Assembly: GCA_020746875.1 (NCBI GenBank)
Contig: JAGTJL010000020.1
Location: 124,001 to 188,000 of the forward strand
DNA length: 64,000 nucleotides
Direction: 5' to 3'
From: Rhexocercosporidium sp. MPI-PUGE-AT-0058
Lineage: Eukaryota; Ascomycota; Leotiomycetes; Helotiales
Of the stretch, positions 1-11,310 are shown one piece after another. Position 1 is the first letter of the stretch; each line of letters begins with the position of its first letter. The position numbers and the translations under genes are program-made. The notes beneath the pieces were generated by a model. It ran no database searches and was not told the origin of the DNA. It saw only the letters and a list, made by a program, of their open reading frames with translations.

Positions 1-146
1 TTCCAGCATTACATCCACAAATCCAACAAAACATGTTTCGCGTATGTGTAACGCCCAAAATCCCTCCGAGTCCCATCCCGTACTCCAGAGAAGCAAGCTA
101 TTCATGTCAACTTAGATGCAATCGAAACTTTCCACCCCTAGGTTGA

Positions 147-3100
147 CTATTCCGCATCTTCGCCCTCCATCTCAAACGGTACTTTCTCTTTCTTCCCCTT
201 CTTCCCACCTCCCTTCTCCTTCTTCTCTTTCTTTCCCTTCTTCTTCTTCCCACTGGTCTTTTCGACCATCGTACCTCCCTCGGAGAAAACAGGACTAGCA
301 GGACTTGCCAACGCAGACTCGGGCTCAGTCTCCGTCTCTTCTCTACTAAAGCCGAATTCAGCTGGTGAGCCCAGGTCTGGGGACATCATGCCTGGTGACG
401 CGATAGATTTGCCTTTGCTTCCTGCGTTTACACTACTGCGTTCTTCGACTTTAGAATCGGGGGAAAGAGGATTCTGAGATGTTGATGTGGTGGGCTGAGT
501 GGCTAGAGCGGGGGTGATTGGAACAGCAAATTCGGAGCTTGGTGATACGATTTCCTCGTCGCGTTCGCCATATGGGTCAATTGGGGAAGTCGATCTGAAG
601 GCCGGTGTGTCGAGTTGAAGATGGGGAGGGAGGTGGCGTGGCGGGGTAGATACTGGTGAGTACTGATGCTGAGTGGGAGAAGACTGTTCAGCTTCAGGAC
701 TGTGCCGCTGGTGGTGGGGTGATTGATAATCATCCTCAAACGGCTGGATGGGCGACCTTTCTCTCGCAGCTGGAGAGCTTGACCGAAGTTCCAGATGATC
801 TGGCATTTCTCCAAAGCTATCATTGAAGTATTGTGCTTCTGCGGGAGATCTTTGCCGTAAGTCAGGGGGGTCTAGCTCAGGACTGTATCGTTCGTATTGG
901 CCAGCTCTAAAATCGTCGTTTTCCAAAGGTTGAAGCGGGGATCTCTGTCTGATATCCGAGGACGCGAATCTCTCATCCTGAGGTGGTCTGAAATCATCGT
1001 CCTCAAAAGCAATTGACTGTCCGCTGAAGTTACGAGGCAGGAGTGCAGGCTCATAATTCTCTTGCTGGTAATCAAAGCTACTCTCTCGCTGCAGGCCTCT
1101 AGACTGCAAAGCAGATGAATGTTCAAATTGAGGAGAAGATGGGATATGAGAAGTCTCGAATTGTCGACTCTGTATGGGAGATTCCTGTGTCATGTGTGGC
1201 AATCCGTGAGCGTCGTAACCAGAGGCAGGTGTCATCGGATTATCTGAATCCTCAAACTGCTCTTGAGCGGCATGTGGACTAGTACTGGGGAAGATAGTAA
1301 AGGCCGGCGGAGCAGCCAAAGTGTCAGACCCAGATGATCTGAGCACCCCTTCGTCTATGGAGTCCATGCGTTCACGAGTAGGGAAGACAGGAGCTTCGGT
1401 TTCGGACTCTGGCGAAAGAACTGATTGCGGAGAGAACACCGATGCTGGAGACATCAGATTGTCGGAATCTTCAAAGGGGTTTGACCGTGCCTCATCGCGA
1501 GGTGTGGCGTGTCCTGAGTCTAGTCCTCGATCACCAAGTAAATTTTGTTGGGCGTGAGAGATGAATGTCGCGTGTTCCACTGGTGAGCTGGTGTATGGCT
1601 CGTCGGATTCTCGGGAAACGGTTGGAGATTCGATGAACGGCGAACTGGGCTGGACGACTTCATGAGTAGGCAGTGGCGACTCAGGAGCTGGACTAGCTGG
1701 AATTGGTTCTTGTTCTAATACCGGGGAAGAGAGCCCTGATCCTCCACCTCGAGTGGCCTGGATCGGGCTGCCAGGTATCGCAATCGACGAGCCAGCCTCC
1801 AGTTCTTCCAAATGCTGTGCGATTGAGGAGTCAGCTAGGTGAACAGCCTGCTCCTCTGTATGCAGTCCTTCAGGTTCATTGGCATGGTTTTGATCTAACT
1901 GGCTCTCGTCCGGCGATTTGGTGGACAGATTCTCGACTTGCATGGGCTCTTCCTCAACAGGATCTGTCTCAATGGTGGTAGATCTGTGATCCTCTCCAAG
2001 ATTGGGAGCCGCACTATCTGTCACAGAAGATTCCCCTGAATGAATCCCTCGCTCAATAACCTCACTTCCCTCGGGCAGAGCAAGTTCCTCTGGCAAAAAT
2101 GCCTCATTGACAGACACCGATTGCCCACTACAAGTTTCTCGTCCATCATTGGCTAAACCCAATTCTTTCGGAGGATCAGACAAGTTCATTGGTGTATCTT
2201 CAGCATTGTCGCCGACCAATGGCTCAGTCACGATAGGCTCCTCAGCAAGGGCAGATTCCGATTTAGTCAAGGAAGACTCAACACTTGCTATGTCATCAGT
2301 ACTGGGTTCATCCTTGGTTTTTGGGATTTCGAGCTCGTTGCTGTTTCCCGAAGGAATATGAACTTCAGGCTCTGTATCGACCAAAGGCACAGTCAATTCT
2401 TCAGCGATTGAATGAGGCGCGGCTGATTCGTCGACCAACACTGTTTCAACAAGTTCAACAATAGATTCCTCAGTCGAGGGTTGGACATTATCGATAGCGA
2501 CAGGGTCTTGCGGCAGCGAATCAGTGCCAGTCACTTCCTCTACTCCTGGTAAGTTCGCAGCGGCTGCTGGTACGTCGATCTCCTTCGACACTAGTTGATC
2601 GCCAATCAAAATTTCGGGTTCAACGGCAAGTTCTTCGGTAGAAGGTTGTATATCGTCCACGACTTCATCCATAGTCTCTGGGTCGGTGGCGGATTCGTGG
2701 ACGACCAAAGGCTCCTCAGGCGGCGAGAATGCTTCGGCACTTTCTTCGACTTTCAGCAGATCCTCGGTCACCTCAACTTCTTGAGGCACCGACTCTTCCT
2801 CAACCAAGGCTTCGGACCCAGGTTCGACTATGGCCTCGTCGACTGCCAAGGGTTCATCCGGCAGCGAGGCGACTCCCACGATCTCTTCCGACTTCGGTAA
2901 ATTCTCGACAACCTGTATCTCTTTAGAAGTTGGCTCCTCATCAATCAAAGATTCCGGCTCCAGTGCAGGTTCCGCAACAACCTCCTCGGCAGATGGCGCC
3001 ACCTCTTTCACAACCTCGTAGACAGGCTCAACAAAACTCCTCGACACAACCCTCGAAAGTGTGGGACTTCGGCTTCCACTACGAGCACTGCCAAACCACG

Positions 3101-6100
3101 CACCTTCTGGAATCGTTGTCGGTTCCTTCGTCACAGAGCGAGAAACAACATGATCTTTCAACTGCTCAACACCTGTATCATTGAGATGGACGCCATTGTG
3201 GAGAGTGGTAATTTGGGTGGTATTCTCTTTGAGATTATCGTCAATAGTCTCGATTTGGGCGGAGAGAGACTTGAGGGCAGCACCGTGCTGTTCGAGAGAG
3301 GCCGACAGAGCAGGAAGGGGCGAAATTTCCATGGCTGACACAGTACTATCAAGTGCGGTGATGGACTCAACAATACCTGTTCCGCTGGCATCGATCTCGG
3401 ACTTGATCTCATCGCCAAGAGTGGAGATACTCGTCGTGATGGTAGTATGGTTGATTTCAATCTGGCTCGTCAGACTGGACACTTTCTCTTTCGTCTCATC
3501 TATGTTTGTGGCACTCGTCGAAACCAGAGCCCGTACGGCTTTGACTTCGTCCAGGATCGCAGAGGATGAGTCATCGTCCTTTGTTAAAAGAGCAGTAGCT
3601 CCAGCTCCAGCTGCGCCGCCTAGTGCCAGAGCGCCGATAGCTGACGCGAGATTGGAATGCGAGTCTTTAGTCTCCGTATGTAGGTCCTTAACGAGCGCAC
3701 CGTGGGAGGCGGCCTCGGCTTTGGAGTCCTCGAGGATGGATTTTAGCTCGGAGATATTACTTAGAATGTCGGCGTGCGATGAACCTTCTTTGATAGATTC
3801 TAGCAATAGGCCGTGAGAGGTGAGAAGGTCGTGGGATACTTGTACGGCAGCGAGGATTTCGGGGGTCGTGGTTGCAGTGCCTTCCTTGATAGATGATAGA
3901 GTCGTGCTTTGGCTCTCCAGGGTGTTGATTATGGAGGTGACGTGTGCTTCCAGTGCAGAGAGATCTGTGGTATCTTGCGCTGGTGTAGGAGCAGGCTGGA
4001 TAGACTTGAGCTCCGTGAATGCTGCTGTGTGGGAAGCATGAGCATCTCTGGAAACTAATGTCGCATCTTTGATTTCGGACAATGTGGCGGCGTGATTGTC
4101 ATTGAAACCGGTTATAGCCTCCTTCAACTCTGTGATTGAGGCAGTATGAGCCGAGTGCAACTCTTTCGACGCCAAAGTTGCATCGTTGATCTCGCCGAGG
4201 ATTGCGGCATGGGATGTGTGAGAGTCATTTGATGTGATTGTTGCATCCTTGATGGCCGAGAGAATCAAAGTATGGTCTTCAAGCTTGGTGACGATGCGTT
4301 CGATTTGTGTTTCATTGGCACCAATGTTATTACCATCTGCTGGGGCATCAACAAACCTGGATTTGATCTCATCCAAAGCCGTGGCGTGAGCAGCATGAGA
4401 ATCGTTCGAAGAATCCGTAGCCTCCTTGATACTAGAAAGCGTAACGTTGTACTCCTCGAGCTTCTCAGTGATACTGCTGATCTTCTCTTTCAGGTGACTC
4501 AGATCAGGCGCTTCTCCACTTGGAGCCGTCGAATCAATTGATCTAGATTTGATCTCATCAAGAGAAGCAGCGTGGGCAGTATGCGAATCATTCGAGACCA
4601 AAACAGCAGCATAGATCTTGTCTAATGCAGAAGAGTGATTACTATGCGATTCGCTAGACGCATGCAAGAGAGTCAATATTTCATCATCAAGATCTGCTTC
4701 TCGGATTTCTGAGAGGAGATTTGTCTGGTTTGCTTGGACTTGACCCATATCGTGGAGTGCGGTCAGAATCTCGGCGCTGACATCTTCCTTGATCTCGTTG
4801 AGAATGTTGGTGTGTAGCATGAGAGTTTCGATGATGGTTGCAAAAGGGCCCTCCGGCTTCCCACTTTCACTTCCAGAGTCAGTTGGCATGACTGCTGTAG
4901 CGGTGGGGTCGGGTCTCGCTTTAATCTCATTCCAAGCTGCGCTGTGGGTTTCCAGGGTGCTGATGATGGATCCGATCTGAATCTCTAGAGCTGCGAGATT
5001 GTTGGTCTCAGCGTCGGGTATGGCCGAAATGCCAGGTGATCTGATGTCTTCCAACGCATCGGCATGTGTGGTGCTGGCAAGTTTGATTTCATCTAATACC
5101 AACGAGTGCAACCCAGTATTGGCCTTGATATCATCCAAAACTGCGGTATGAGAGTCGACTTTGGCGGCAAGATCGGCAATCTGGGCTTCCAGAGCAGAAT
5201 TTCCACCCGAGGTGGGTGCTGTTGCAACGCTGCGAGACTTGATGTCTTCAAGTATGGTACCGTGGCCCTCAAGAGCTGAGGCGTGTGTGGTGCCGAAAGT
5301 CTTGATCTCATCTAATAATGACGAGTGAGACCCACTAGTAACCTTGATTTCATCCAATGCGGCTCCATGACTTTCTAGAGTGATGATGACAGCACCGATC
5401 TTGGTTTCGAGGGCAAGAGCGTCAGTTCCATCTGCCGGTGAGGCAGATGCCAAAGACTTGAGACTCTCTAGGGCTGATCCATGGCTCTCGAGGGCAGTGA
5501 CATGAGAGCCCGTTGCCGTCCTGACCTCATCTAAAACAGACCCATGGGCCTCAAGAGTAGCGACGATAGCTGCGATCTGGCTTTCCATCGCAGTATTATT
5601 CTCGTCTTTGGGCGCAAGGACAGTCAGCGATTTGATACCCTCCAGAGCGGTACCATGGCTCTCGAGAGCTGTTGCATGTGAACCACCGAGTCCCTTGATT
5701 TCATCCAAGGCGGAAGTATGCTCATCAAGCTTGCTGACTATGGCCGTGATTTGAGCAGTGAGATCACTGGTATCTGTTGCGGCAGCTGGCTCTGGGTTTG
5801 TAGACCCGATTCTTTCGAGTGCAGTGATGTGAGAGCCACCAATGTCCTTGATCTCGTCCAAGGCAGCGGCATGCGAATCAAGCTTAGCTACGATCGTGCT
5901 GAGTTGAGTGGTGAGATTGTCGTTATCAACAAGAGCACTCTCTGGAGCAACAGATTTGATGCTCTCTAATGCTGTGCCGTGATTCTCGAGAGCAGTGGCA
6001 TGGGTCCCGCTTAGACCCTTGATCTCATCCAGCATCGCAGCATGAGTGTCGAGTTTTGTGACGATGGCGCCAATCTGAGCTGTGAGATCGCTGTTGTCGA

Positions 6101-7844
6101 CGGGCGTATGCTCTGCGACCGTAGAGGTAGCTCCCTTGATCTCGTCCAATACATCAGTATGAATGTCGAGCTTTGAAATGATAGCAGCGATTTTAGTTGT
6201 AAGGTCACTAGCATCGACAGGAGCTCCAGTTGTCGTCGACTTGATGCCTTCCAACGCAACAGCATGTGTCCCGCCAAAGGCCTTAATCTCCTCCAGCGCA
6301 GCACTTTGCTCATCCAACTTCCCCACAATACCAGCAACCTGAGTGCCCAGCTCCGGGGCAACGTCGGCACTGCCTGGTTTGAGACCCTCCAATGCAGCCG
6401 CATGAGCCACATGGGACTCGTTGCACTGTTTGACAGCAGCCAAAATCTCCATAGCTGGATCCCCGGACTTGTGATTCTCGATTGTAGTGAGTACAGTGTT
6501 AATTTTGACCCCCAAGTCGGTGTTAGTTGTAAGGCCTGCGGCAATGTTCTCTTTGAGTGCTATCAGATCGGCTTGGATGGTTTGAAGGGCGGGTGAGTGA
6601 TCGACGCTGCCGCTTTCTGAGACAACAGGGGCTGGTACAGGGCCAAGAGATCGCTCTTTCATTTCTAATAGTGTACTGGTATGCAGGGCGTGAGAATCGT
6701 TGGATTGTTGTAGTGCCGCGAGAATATCTGGATGTGCTTCCTTTTCTTTGATTTCCGTTAGAACAGTCGCATGTTGTTCAACTGCTGCTAGAACGTTTGT
6801 GAACCCATCTGTATTTGCGGCATTGCCCGCCTCGACACTGGTCTTCAGGGCTTCAAGTTCTGCGGATATGGCCTCAATCTTCTCGACTGTGTCTGCGTGT
6901 CCCTTCAAGGCAGCGAGGTCCGTAGAAATAAGATCCAACTTGGTAGTCTGTGAAGAAAGTAGATCGGCGTCTGGCGCCCCAGGTTTCTCCCTAATGGCCT
7001 GGATGTTCTTCCCCAAATCTGCTCCAATAGCTTCGATAATCTGCCCAATATCCACCTTCAATTGGTCCAATTGTGCTTGCAGAACCGAGGATGTGGTAGC
7101 TGCCTGTTCAGAAGTAGACTTTAAAGAATCGATACTCTCTTTTGTAGGTCCAATTGATTCATTAATATCACTAACCCCCTGTGCCAACTCCGCTATTTTG
7201 GTTGTATTCGATTCGAGAGCCTCAGATATCATTGCGACTGTCTTTGCATTGTGTTCCTCCAACAGCTGCTTGAACTGTTCGAAATATGGTCCCCCGGGGT
7301 CCCTGGATGTCATGGCACCCTCCACTGCATCCGCGGACTTGTCTCCATCCGCCGGGCTGCCTGGAGCAACATATGTGGAATCGATAAAAGACATCCTCCT
7401 CGCTGCCGCCGTTTCTGCATTCGTATCCATCCGTGACAAAACATCCTCCACACTCTGGTTGGTTTTCCGCAGTAAGAGTTCATGAGAGTAGACCGCTTCT
7501 ACTACGGGCTGTATGGTATCTAGGGCGGATTTAATAGAGGGTTTTATGAGTTTCGCGAGGTTGGCCGCAATGGCAGTCTGAAAAGCTTCACCGTTGATAG
7601 CTTGATCGACAGCATTGCGTATGGACTCGGGATCCTGCGCGATGAAGCCATTCGTATGCAGCGGACTGCTGACCTCCGAATCTACAGCAGTAGGAGTCCT
7701 GACTTCCTGGCTGGCGTTGTTGCTGTCTGCAGTGGTTGTTCGACCAGATTTGCTTAGTTTGCGGGTTCCCTCGAAGGATTTGCGGCGGCCTTCGAAGGAG
7801 GCTCGTATGCGTGAGGTTAAGGGAGGCCGAGAATTCGGCGCCAT
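147..7844 (-). CDS. Giant coiled-coil repeat protein, function unknown
   Basis: A single uninterrupted 2565-codon frame starts at ATG 7844 and has no visible intron. The N-terminus is basic and Ser-rich (SFEGRRKSFEGTRKLSKSG). Residues about 100-1500 are predicted long helix built from a degenerate unit of roughly 55-75 residues whose core reads like LDEIK...GSHATALE.HGTALE.IKS, preceded by DLTAQI.AIV.KLD. Around residues 1400-1420 is a short Ala/Gly-rich hydrophobic stretch (GALALGGAAGAGATALL) that could be a weak membrane or packing segment. Residues about 1540-2050 are acidic (Glu/Val/Pro/Ser), about 2050-2510 are Ser/Pro-rich with many SP sites and look disordered, and the last 40 residues are a Lys-rich tail (KKKKGKKEKKEKGG). 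I do not recognise the family. Size and architecture suggest a cytoskeletal or organelle tether, but no enzymatic motif is visible. The long opposite-strand frames here are shadows of its codon bias. Confidence 0.85.
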   Translation of the reverse strand: MAPNSRPPLTSRIRASFEGRRKSFEGTRKLSKSGRTTTADSNNASQEVRTPTAVDSEVSSPLHTNGFIAQDPESIRNAVDQAINGEAFQTAIAANLAKLIKPSIKSALDTIQPVVEAVYSHELLLRKTNQSVEDVLSRMDTNAETAAARRMSFIDSTYVAPGSPADGDKSADAVEGAMTSRDPGGPYFEQFKQLLEEHNAKTVAMISEALESNTTKIAELAQGVSDINESIGPTKESIDSLKSTSEQAATTSSVLQAQLDQLKVDIGQIIEAIGADLGKNIQAIREKPGAPDADLLSSQTTKLDLISTDLAALKGHADTVEKIEAISAELEALKTSVEAGNAANTDGFTNVLAAVEQHATVLTEIKEKEAHPDILAALQQSNDSHALHTSTLLEMKERSLGPVPAPVVSESGSVDHSPALQTIQADLIALKENIAAGLTTNTDLGVKINTVLTTIENHKSGDPAMEILAAVKQCNESHVAHAAALEGLKPGSADVAPELGTQVAGIVGKLDEQSAALEEIKAFGGTHAVALEGIKSTTTGAPVDASDLTTKIAAIISKLDIHTDVLDEIKGATSTVAEHTPVDNSDLTAQIGAIVTKLDTHAAMLDEIKGLSGTHATALENHGTALESIKSVAPESALVDNDNLTTQLSTIVAKLDSHAAALDEIKDIGGSHITALERIGSTNPEPAAATDTSDLTAQITAIVSKLDEHTSALDEIKGLGGSHATALESHGTALEGIKSLTVLAPKDENNTAMESQIAAIVATLEAHGSVLDEVRTATGSHVTALESHGSALESLKSLASASPADGTDALALETKIGAVIITLESHGAALDEIKVTSGSHSSLLDEIKTFGTTHASALEGHGTILEDIKSRSVATAPTSGGNSALEAQIADLAAKVDSHTAVLDDIKANTGLHSLVLDEIKLASTTHADALEDIRSPGISAIPDAETNNLAALEIQIGSIISTLETHSAAWNEIKARPDPTATAVMPTDSGSESGKPEGPFATIIETLMLHTNILNEIKEDVSAEILTALHDMGQVQANQTNLLSEIREADLDDEILTLLHASSESHSNHSSALDKIYAAVLVSNDSHTAHAASLDEIKSRSIDSTAPSGEAPDLSHLKEKISSITEKLEEYNVTLSSIKEATDSSNDSHAAHATALDEIKSRFVDAPADGNNIGANETQIERIVTKLEDHTLILSAIKDATITSNDSHTSHAAILGEINDATLASKELHSAHTASITELKEAITGFNDNHAATLSEIKDATLVSRDAHASHTAAFTELKSIQPAPTPAQDTTDLSALEAHVTSIINTLESQSTTLSSIKEGTATTTPEILAAVQVSHDLLTSHGLLLESIKEGSSHADILSNISELKSILEDSKAEAASHGALVKDLHTETKDSHSNLASAIGALALGGAAGAGATALLTKDDDSSSAILDEVKAVRALVSTSATNIDETKEKVSSLTSQIEINHTTITTSISTLGDEIKSEIDASGTGIVESITALDSTVSAMEISPLPALSASLEQHGAALKSLSAQIETIDDNLKENTTQITTLHNGVHLNDTGVEQLKDHVVSRSVTKEPTTIPEGAWFGSARSGSRSPTLSRVVSRSFVEPVYEVVKEVAPSAEEVVAEPALEPESLIDEEPTSKEIQVVENLPKSEEIVGVASLPDEPLAVDEAIVEPGSEALVEEESVPQEVEVTEDLLKVEESAEAFSPPEEPLVVHESATDPETMDEVVDDIQPSTEELAVEPEILIGDQLVSKEIDVPAAAANLPGVEEVTGTDSLPQDPVAIDNVQPSTEESIVELVETVLVDESAAPHSIAEELTVPLVDTEPEVHIPSGNSNELEIPKTKDEPSTDDIASVESSLTKSESALAEEPIVTEPLVGDNAEDTPMNLSDPPKELGLANDGRETCSGQSVSVNEAFLPEELALPEGSEVIERGIHSGESSVTDSAAPNLGEDHRSTTIETDPVEEEPMQVENLSTKSPDESQLDQNHANEPEGLHTEEQAVHLADSSIAQHLEELEAGSSIAIPGSPIQATRGGGSGLSSPVLEQEPIPASPAPESPLPTHEVVQPSSPFIESPTVSRESDEPYTSSPVEHATFISHAQQNLLGDRGLDSGHATPRDEARSNPFEDSDNLMSPASVFSPQSVLSPESETEAPVFPTRERMDSIDEGVLRSSGSDTLAAPPAFTIFPSTSPHAAQEQFEDSDNPMTPASGYDAHGLPHMTQESPIQSRQFETSHIPSSPQFEHSSALQSRGLQRESSFDYQQENYEPALLPRNFSGQSIAFEDDDFRPPQDERFASSDIRQRSPLQPLENDDFRAGQYERYSPELDPPDLRQRSPAEAQYFNDSFGEMPDHLELRSSSPAARERSPIQPFEDDYQSPHHQRHSPEAEQSSPTQHQYSPVSTPPRHLPPHLQLDTPAFRSTSPIDPYGERDEEIVSPSSEFAVPITPALATQPTTSTSQNPLSPDSKVEERSSVNAGSKGKSIASPGMMSPDLGSPAEFGFSREETETEPESALASPASPVFSEGGTMVEKTSGKKKKGKKEKKEKGGGKKGKKEKVPFEMEGEDAE

Positions 7845-10480
7845 GGTGAAATGAAGGTAGAAAGGTACCGAATAGATACGGTGTTGACGAAGAGAGAAAA
7901 AGAGAGAGAAAGACGCGTTGAGAGAGACAGTAGAAGAGTTTTTACTGTATCAGAAACCAGAGACACCTACCTTGCCAGCTGCCACACATAGTCACCGTTC
8001 TGTTCCAATAGTACCATCCTATCATGTCCAGGACCAGTGCTGTCCTGTCCTATCCTATGCCGTGCCTTACCTTAAGTGACCCGCACCCGCCAGCTGGGTA
8101 TATCATGGTGGTGATATAGCAATGGGTGCTTAGCTGTCGAGTGTTCATGCGTGGGTGATTGATCGACGACGGCATCGCGATGTTCTTTGGTGTGCTGTCG
8201 CATGGCTTGCCAGGGGCCGCTGGTCTTAGTGGAGAGACGTGTTTCCTGTGGCGCTGGTTTGGCTGAAAGGAAACCCCTGAAATTTTATGGCTGGGCGGTC
8301 GGATTATTATTATTCCGCGAATATATGGGGCATATCATAATCGAAGCTCCAGTTGTGCGCTGGACGGGCAGTGGGGGCATGATCTCATTCGACACCAGGT
8401 CTGAAATGACACTATGCTTGCTTTGGTGGTTACTGACAAGTGTCAGGGTTTGGTTGTCATAGTGAGGTGGGATGACAGCGGAATAGAGGATGTGGAAGGG
8501 AAGATGGAAAGGAGGACGACTTGGTGACGGTCCGAGGGGAGGAGAGGAGAGTCGGGAAATGCAAGGCATTGCGGGGCAGTGATGCAACTGTCTCATGCAA
8601 ATGCAACAGAAACCAAGAGAAATGCCCAAGAGAAACACAAGTACACAATAATAGTTCGTTTCCTGACATCCCACCCATCATCCGCAGTACAGTTCATGAT
8701 GCATAGAAACGACGGCGGAATATAAATGCTGGAGTGCATGGCGGGGCAGTGGGAGGCTTGATCATAGCATGAGAATTGGTGGGTGGGAGGGGGAACAACT
8801 GGGAAACATCTTGATTATCGAATCCTATACCGAAAACGTTCCTTTACATCTTTGATATCAATTGGGAAGTTGTAAAGTTTGCAGCGTGGAAACATATTTG
8901 TTTATTCAGCCTTGGAAAGATCTGAGAATACTGTCGTCGACTACTCGAGGTCGCGTTCCTCGAACAAGTCATCTCGCATCCCATCAAAAATCAAAAAAGA
9001 AAACATATCATTTCCCTCGCCCGTAAGCTCAAAGCGTAAGCTCAAAGCTTAAGCTCCTCTTCGCTTGCAAGTTTATAAGTTCCGGGGCGAGTATAATTAC
9101 GCGTTTCAAAACAGTCTCAGTGTCACCTCATCCGTGCTATAATTCTCACAGCTATGGTTCACGTGAGCGCATTTAACATCTTAAACGCTAACATATACGT
9201 CGCAGTACCGCCAAAGACGGAAACTCACCTCATCCTAATCATTTTGAAAATTGATTACAGAGCGCCCAAAGCTCAAACATATTCTCCGAATGCCTACAAG
9301 GGGGTTTTGGGTGCCAAAACCAAACCACCAACCAGCTTGTGGAATGCTGCACTACGATTGGACAATTCGCGTGCGCATGAAAAGCCAACCGAACGAATTT
9401 TCAATGCGTTCCAATATTTGTATCCCAGAACCACGAGGTTGAGGCTGAGGAGGGAGTGTAGAATAGGTGGGAGCGCAAGCGCCAGTGAAATACCACTACC
9501 TTTATCGTTTTTTTTCCTTATTGAATAAAGCGGAACTGGGGTTCAAAGCGAGGACTTTGTCCCGAGATCGGCTGTTTTTGGACCTGGTACGTAAGGTAAA
9601 TTGTTCGTTTCAATAGGCTTCAAGCCTCTTTTTTAGCGAGATATGGGAGGTAGGTGAGGATGCGATCTTGGGCGTTGTGTTCGTTCGATTGATAGGAGTT
9701 AGATGTCTCCATGAATTACTTTTAAGCTTTCTTTGCCTCGTCCCCGAGGTGTTGTAACGAGTTATCCATCAATGGAATGCGACCTATGAATCAAAATCGT
9801 GCATTCCCAAATGAGCAAGCTTGGCTGGCCCACCAACCGTAGGCGAGACAATTACACGTCAAGTAAACAGAGCTTATGGGAGCAGAACAGGTCGCAGACG
9901 GTGCATAAACATACTCCTCTGTATTATCTTCACTCTCCAATCAGACTACGTTTTGGCAACCAATGGACAGAATTTATTCACTGGAGATTACTGCACGATC
10001 AGCTTTGCCAGATTGTTTTCACTTTCGATCACGTGTCTATCCCTGGATTTCCTTCCTCTTCCTCGAATTAGGTTAGCGTCTTCTAAGATCTCGAGTCATA
10101 CGTCACGATAGGAGACAGGAACCTTTTAGGCGTTTTTATCTTCTATTCAACCTTCACCACCATCAGTACTCAAAACCCGGGAGCGTGCAGCTCTCTCAAC
10201 ATATCGACAAGCAGCTTCTCGGTTGCCCCGACGAGCATCTCAGTTTAACTCAGATTACCTCTTGATGCAGGGCCCTTCAGTGTCGAGTTTGTTAGGGTCT
10301 TCGACTCCTTCTTGGATCAAGATAAGAATGGCTACACCACTAGCAGACGGATCAGCTCTGGGAGCTGACAAGCAAGGTCTTGCGCAAAAGTCATCGAATC
10401 TGAATCTCCGCACTGTTCGCGCGAAAATAGGTTATGTAGCGAGCACCTTCAATTAAAAATCTCCTTCCATCGCTCAGGCA
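7845..10480. other. Gene-poor interval upstream of the giant gene
   Basis: No coding frame here has a recognisable family, signal peptide or splice-consistent extension. The first few hundred bases are presumably the promoter and leader of the minus-strand giant gene; purine-rich GAGAGAAAAAGAGAGAG tracts lie at about 7890-7925. The only local repeat is a duplicated AAGCTCAAAGC motif at about 9028-9055. Confidence 0.5.
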
Positions 10481-11310
10481 ATGATCCTTCCTCAGGCAGC
10501 CCAGAGTTCCGGCTCAGCCTCTGCACAACTTCCCGTAGACCTTCTCTCATCGCACCTCGCTCTTCTCACCTCTCAGAACGAGAATACGGCACCAAAAGCT
10601 GCTCTCACCAGTCTCCTTGCGACCTCATCCAACCTCTCCAGTTCTTCAACAATGCCGACCACAGTCTTCACCCTCTGCCCTCAGCTTCCTCTCGAGTTGC
10701 ATCCTATGATATAGCATAAAGCTTTGTCGATCCGGCAAGTCCTATCAGTCGCCTGTGGTCCTCCGTACCTTCTGTATGCAGAGTGAATTCCGGTAGAAGC
10801 AATGGGTCCAGTTGCACCTCGTTCTATCTTAAGCGTTGTCTGACAAGAATTTTGAGGCGCAGCACTGAAGGTCCAAAAGTAGCTCAGCCTGGACGGTACG
10901 ATGGAGTAGACCATCCGCTATAATTCAAAGAGCGGCATCCTATAGATGTCAGCTGAGGTACATCGAAATCAAGTCTTCCCAGCGATCCTCAAAACTCTCA
11001 ACGCGTTCGAAACTTCAGATTTGCATGCTCCTCTTCCAAAGATAGCGTTTAATATTGACACTTGGGCAATCCTTATGGAGCTGGAGTTGAAGTTTCTCGG
11101 AATTATCGCCGGGCAACTAACAGAGGATATCCTCGTCGCGGTTGGTAGTCGTGTTGCCTTCCATTCCCAAAACGTAGTGTTCCTCGAGCCTCGCTCCACA
11201 CATCTCATCATTCTTTCAGATCCGGTCTTCACAGGTACAAACACGACCATGCAAGAGGACAACATCCTCCCGTTAAAGGTAACCTCGGCCGCTTTTCAAG
11301 GTGGATAACT
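10481..11310 (+). pseudogene. 2EXR-domain protein, decayed copy
   Basis: The frame from ATG 10481 reaches the hallmark of the fungal 2EXR domain (FTLCPQLPLEL, compare FTLFPKLPLEIRRMIW in the intact gene at 12298) and then stops at TAG 10712-10714, exactly where the conserved Trp of the IRxMIW motif should be. Translation past it (HKALSIRQ...) meets several more stops. A later open stretch at 10946-11308 still resembles the family's C-terminal half: a predicted-strand LVAVGSRVAF segment aligns with VVVVGSCAAF of the intact gene. This is therefore a diverged, disabled paralogue of the neighbouring gene. G-to-A change of TGG to TAG fits RIP-type mutation. Family assignment is fairly sure; exact limits are not. 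Confidence 0.7.

Noticed and set aside
3181..7485. Long plus-strand open frames (211 and 261 codons) opposite the giant gene
   Set aside because: They mirror the codon bias and repeats of the 2565-codon minus-strand frame and show no domain or signal of their own.
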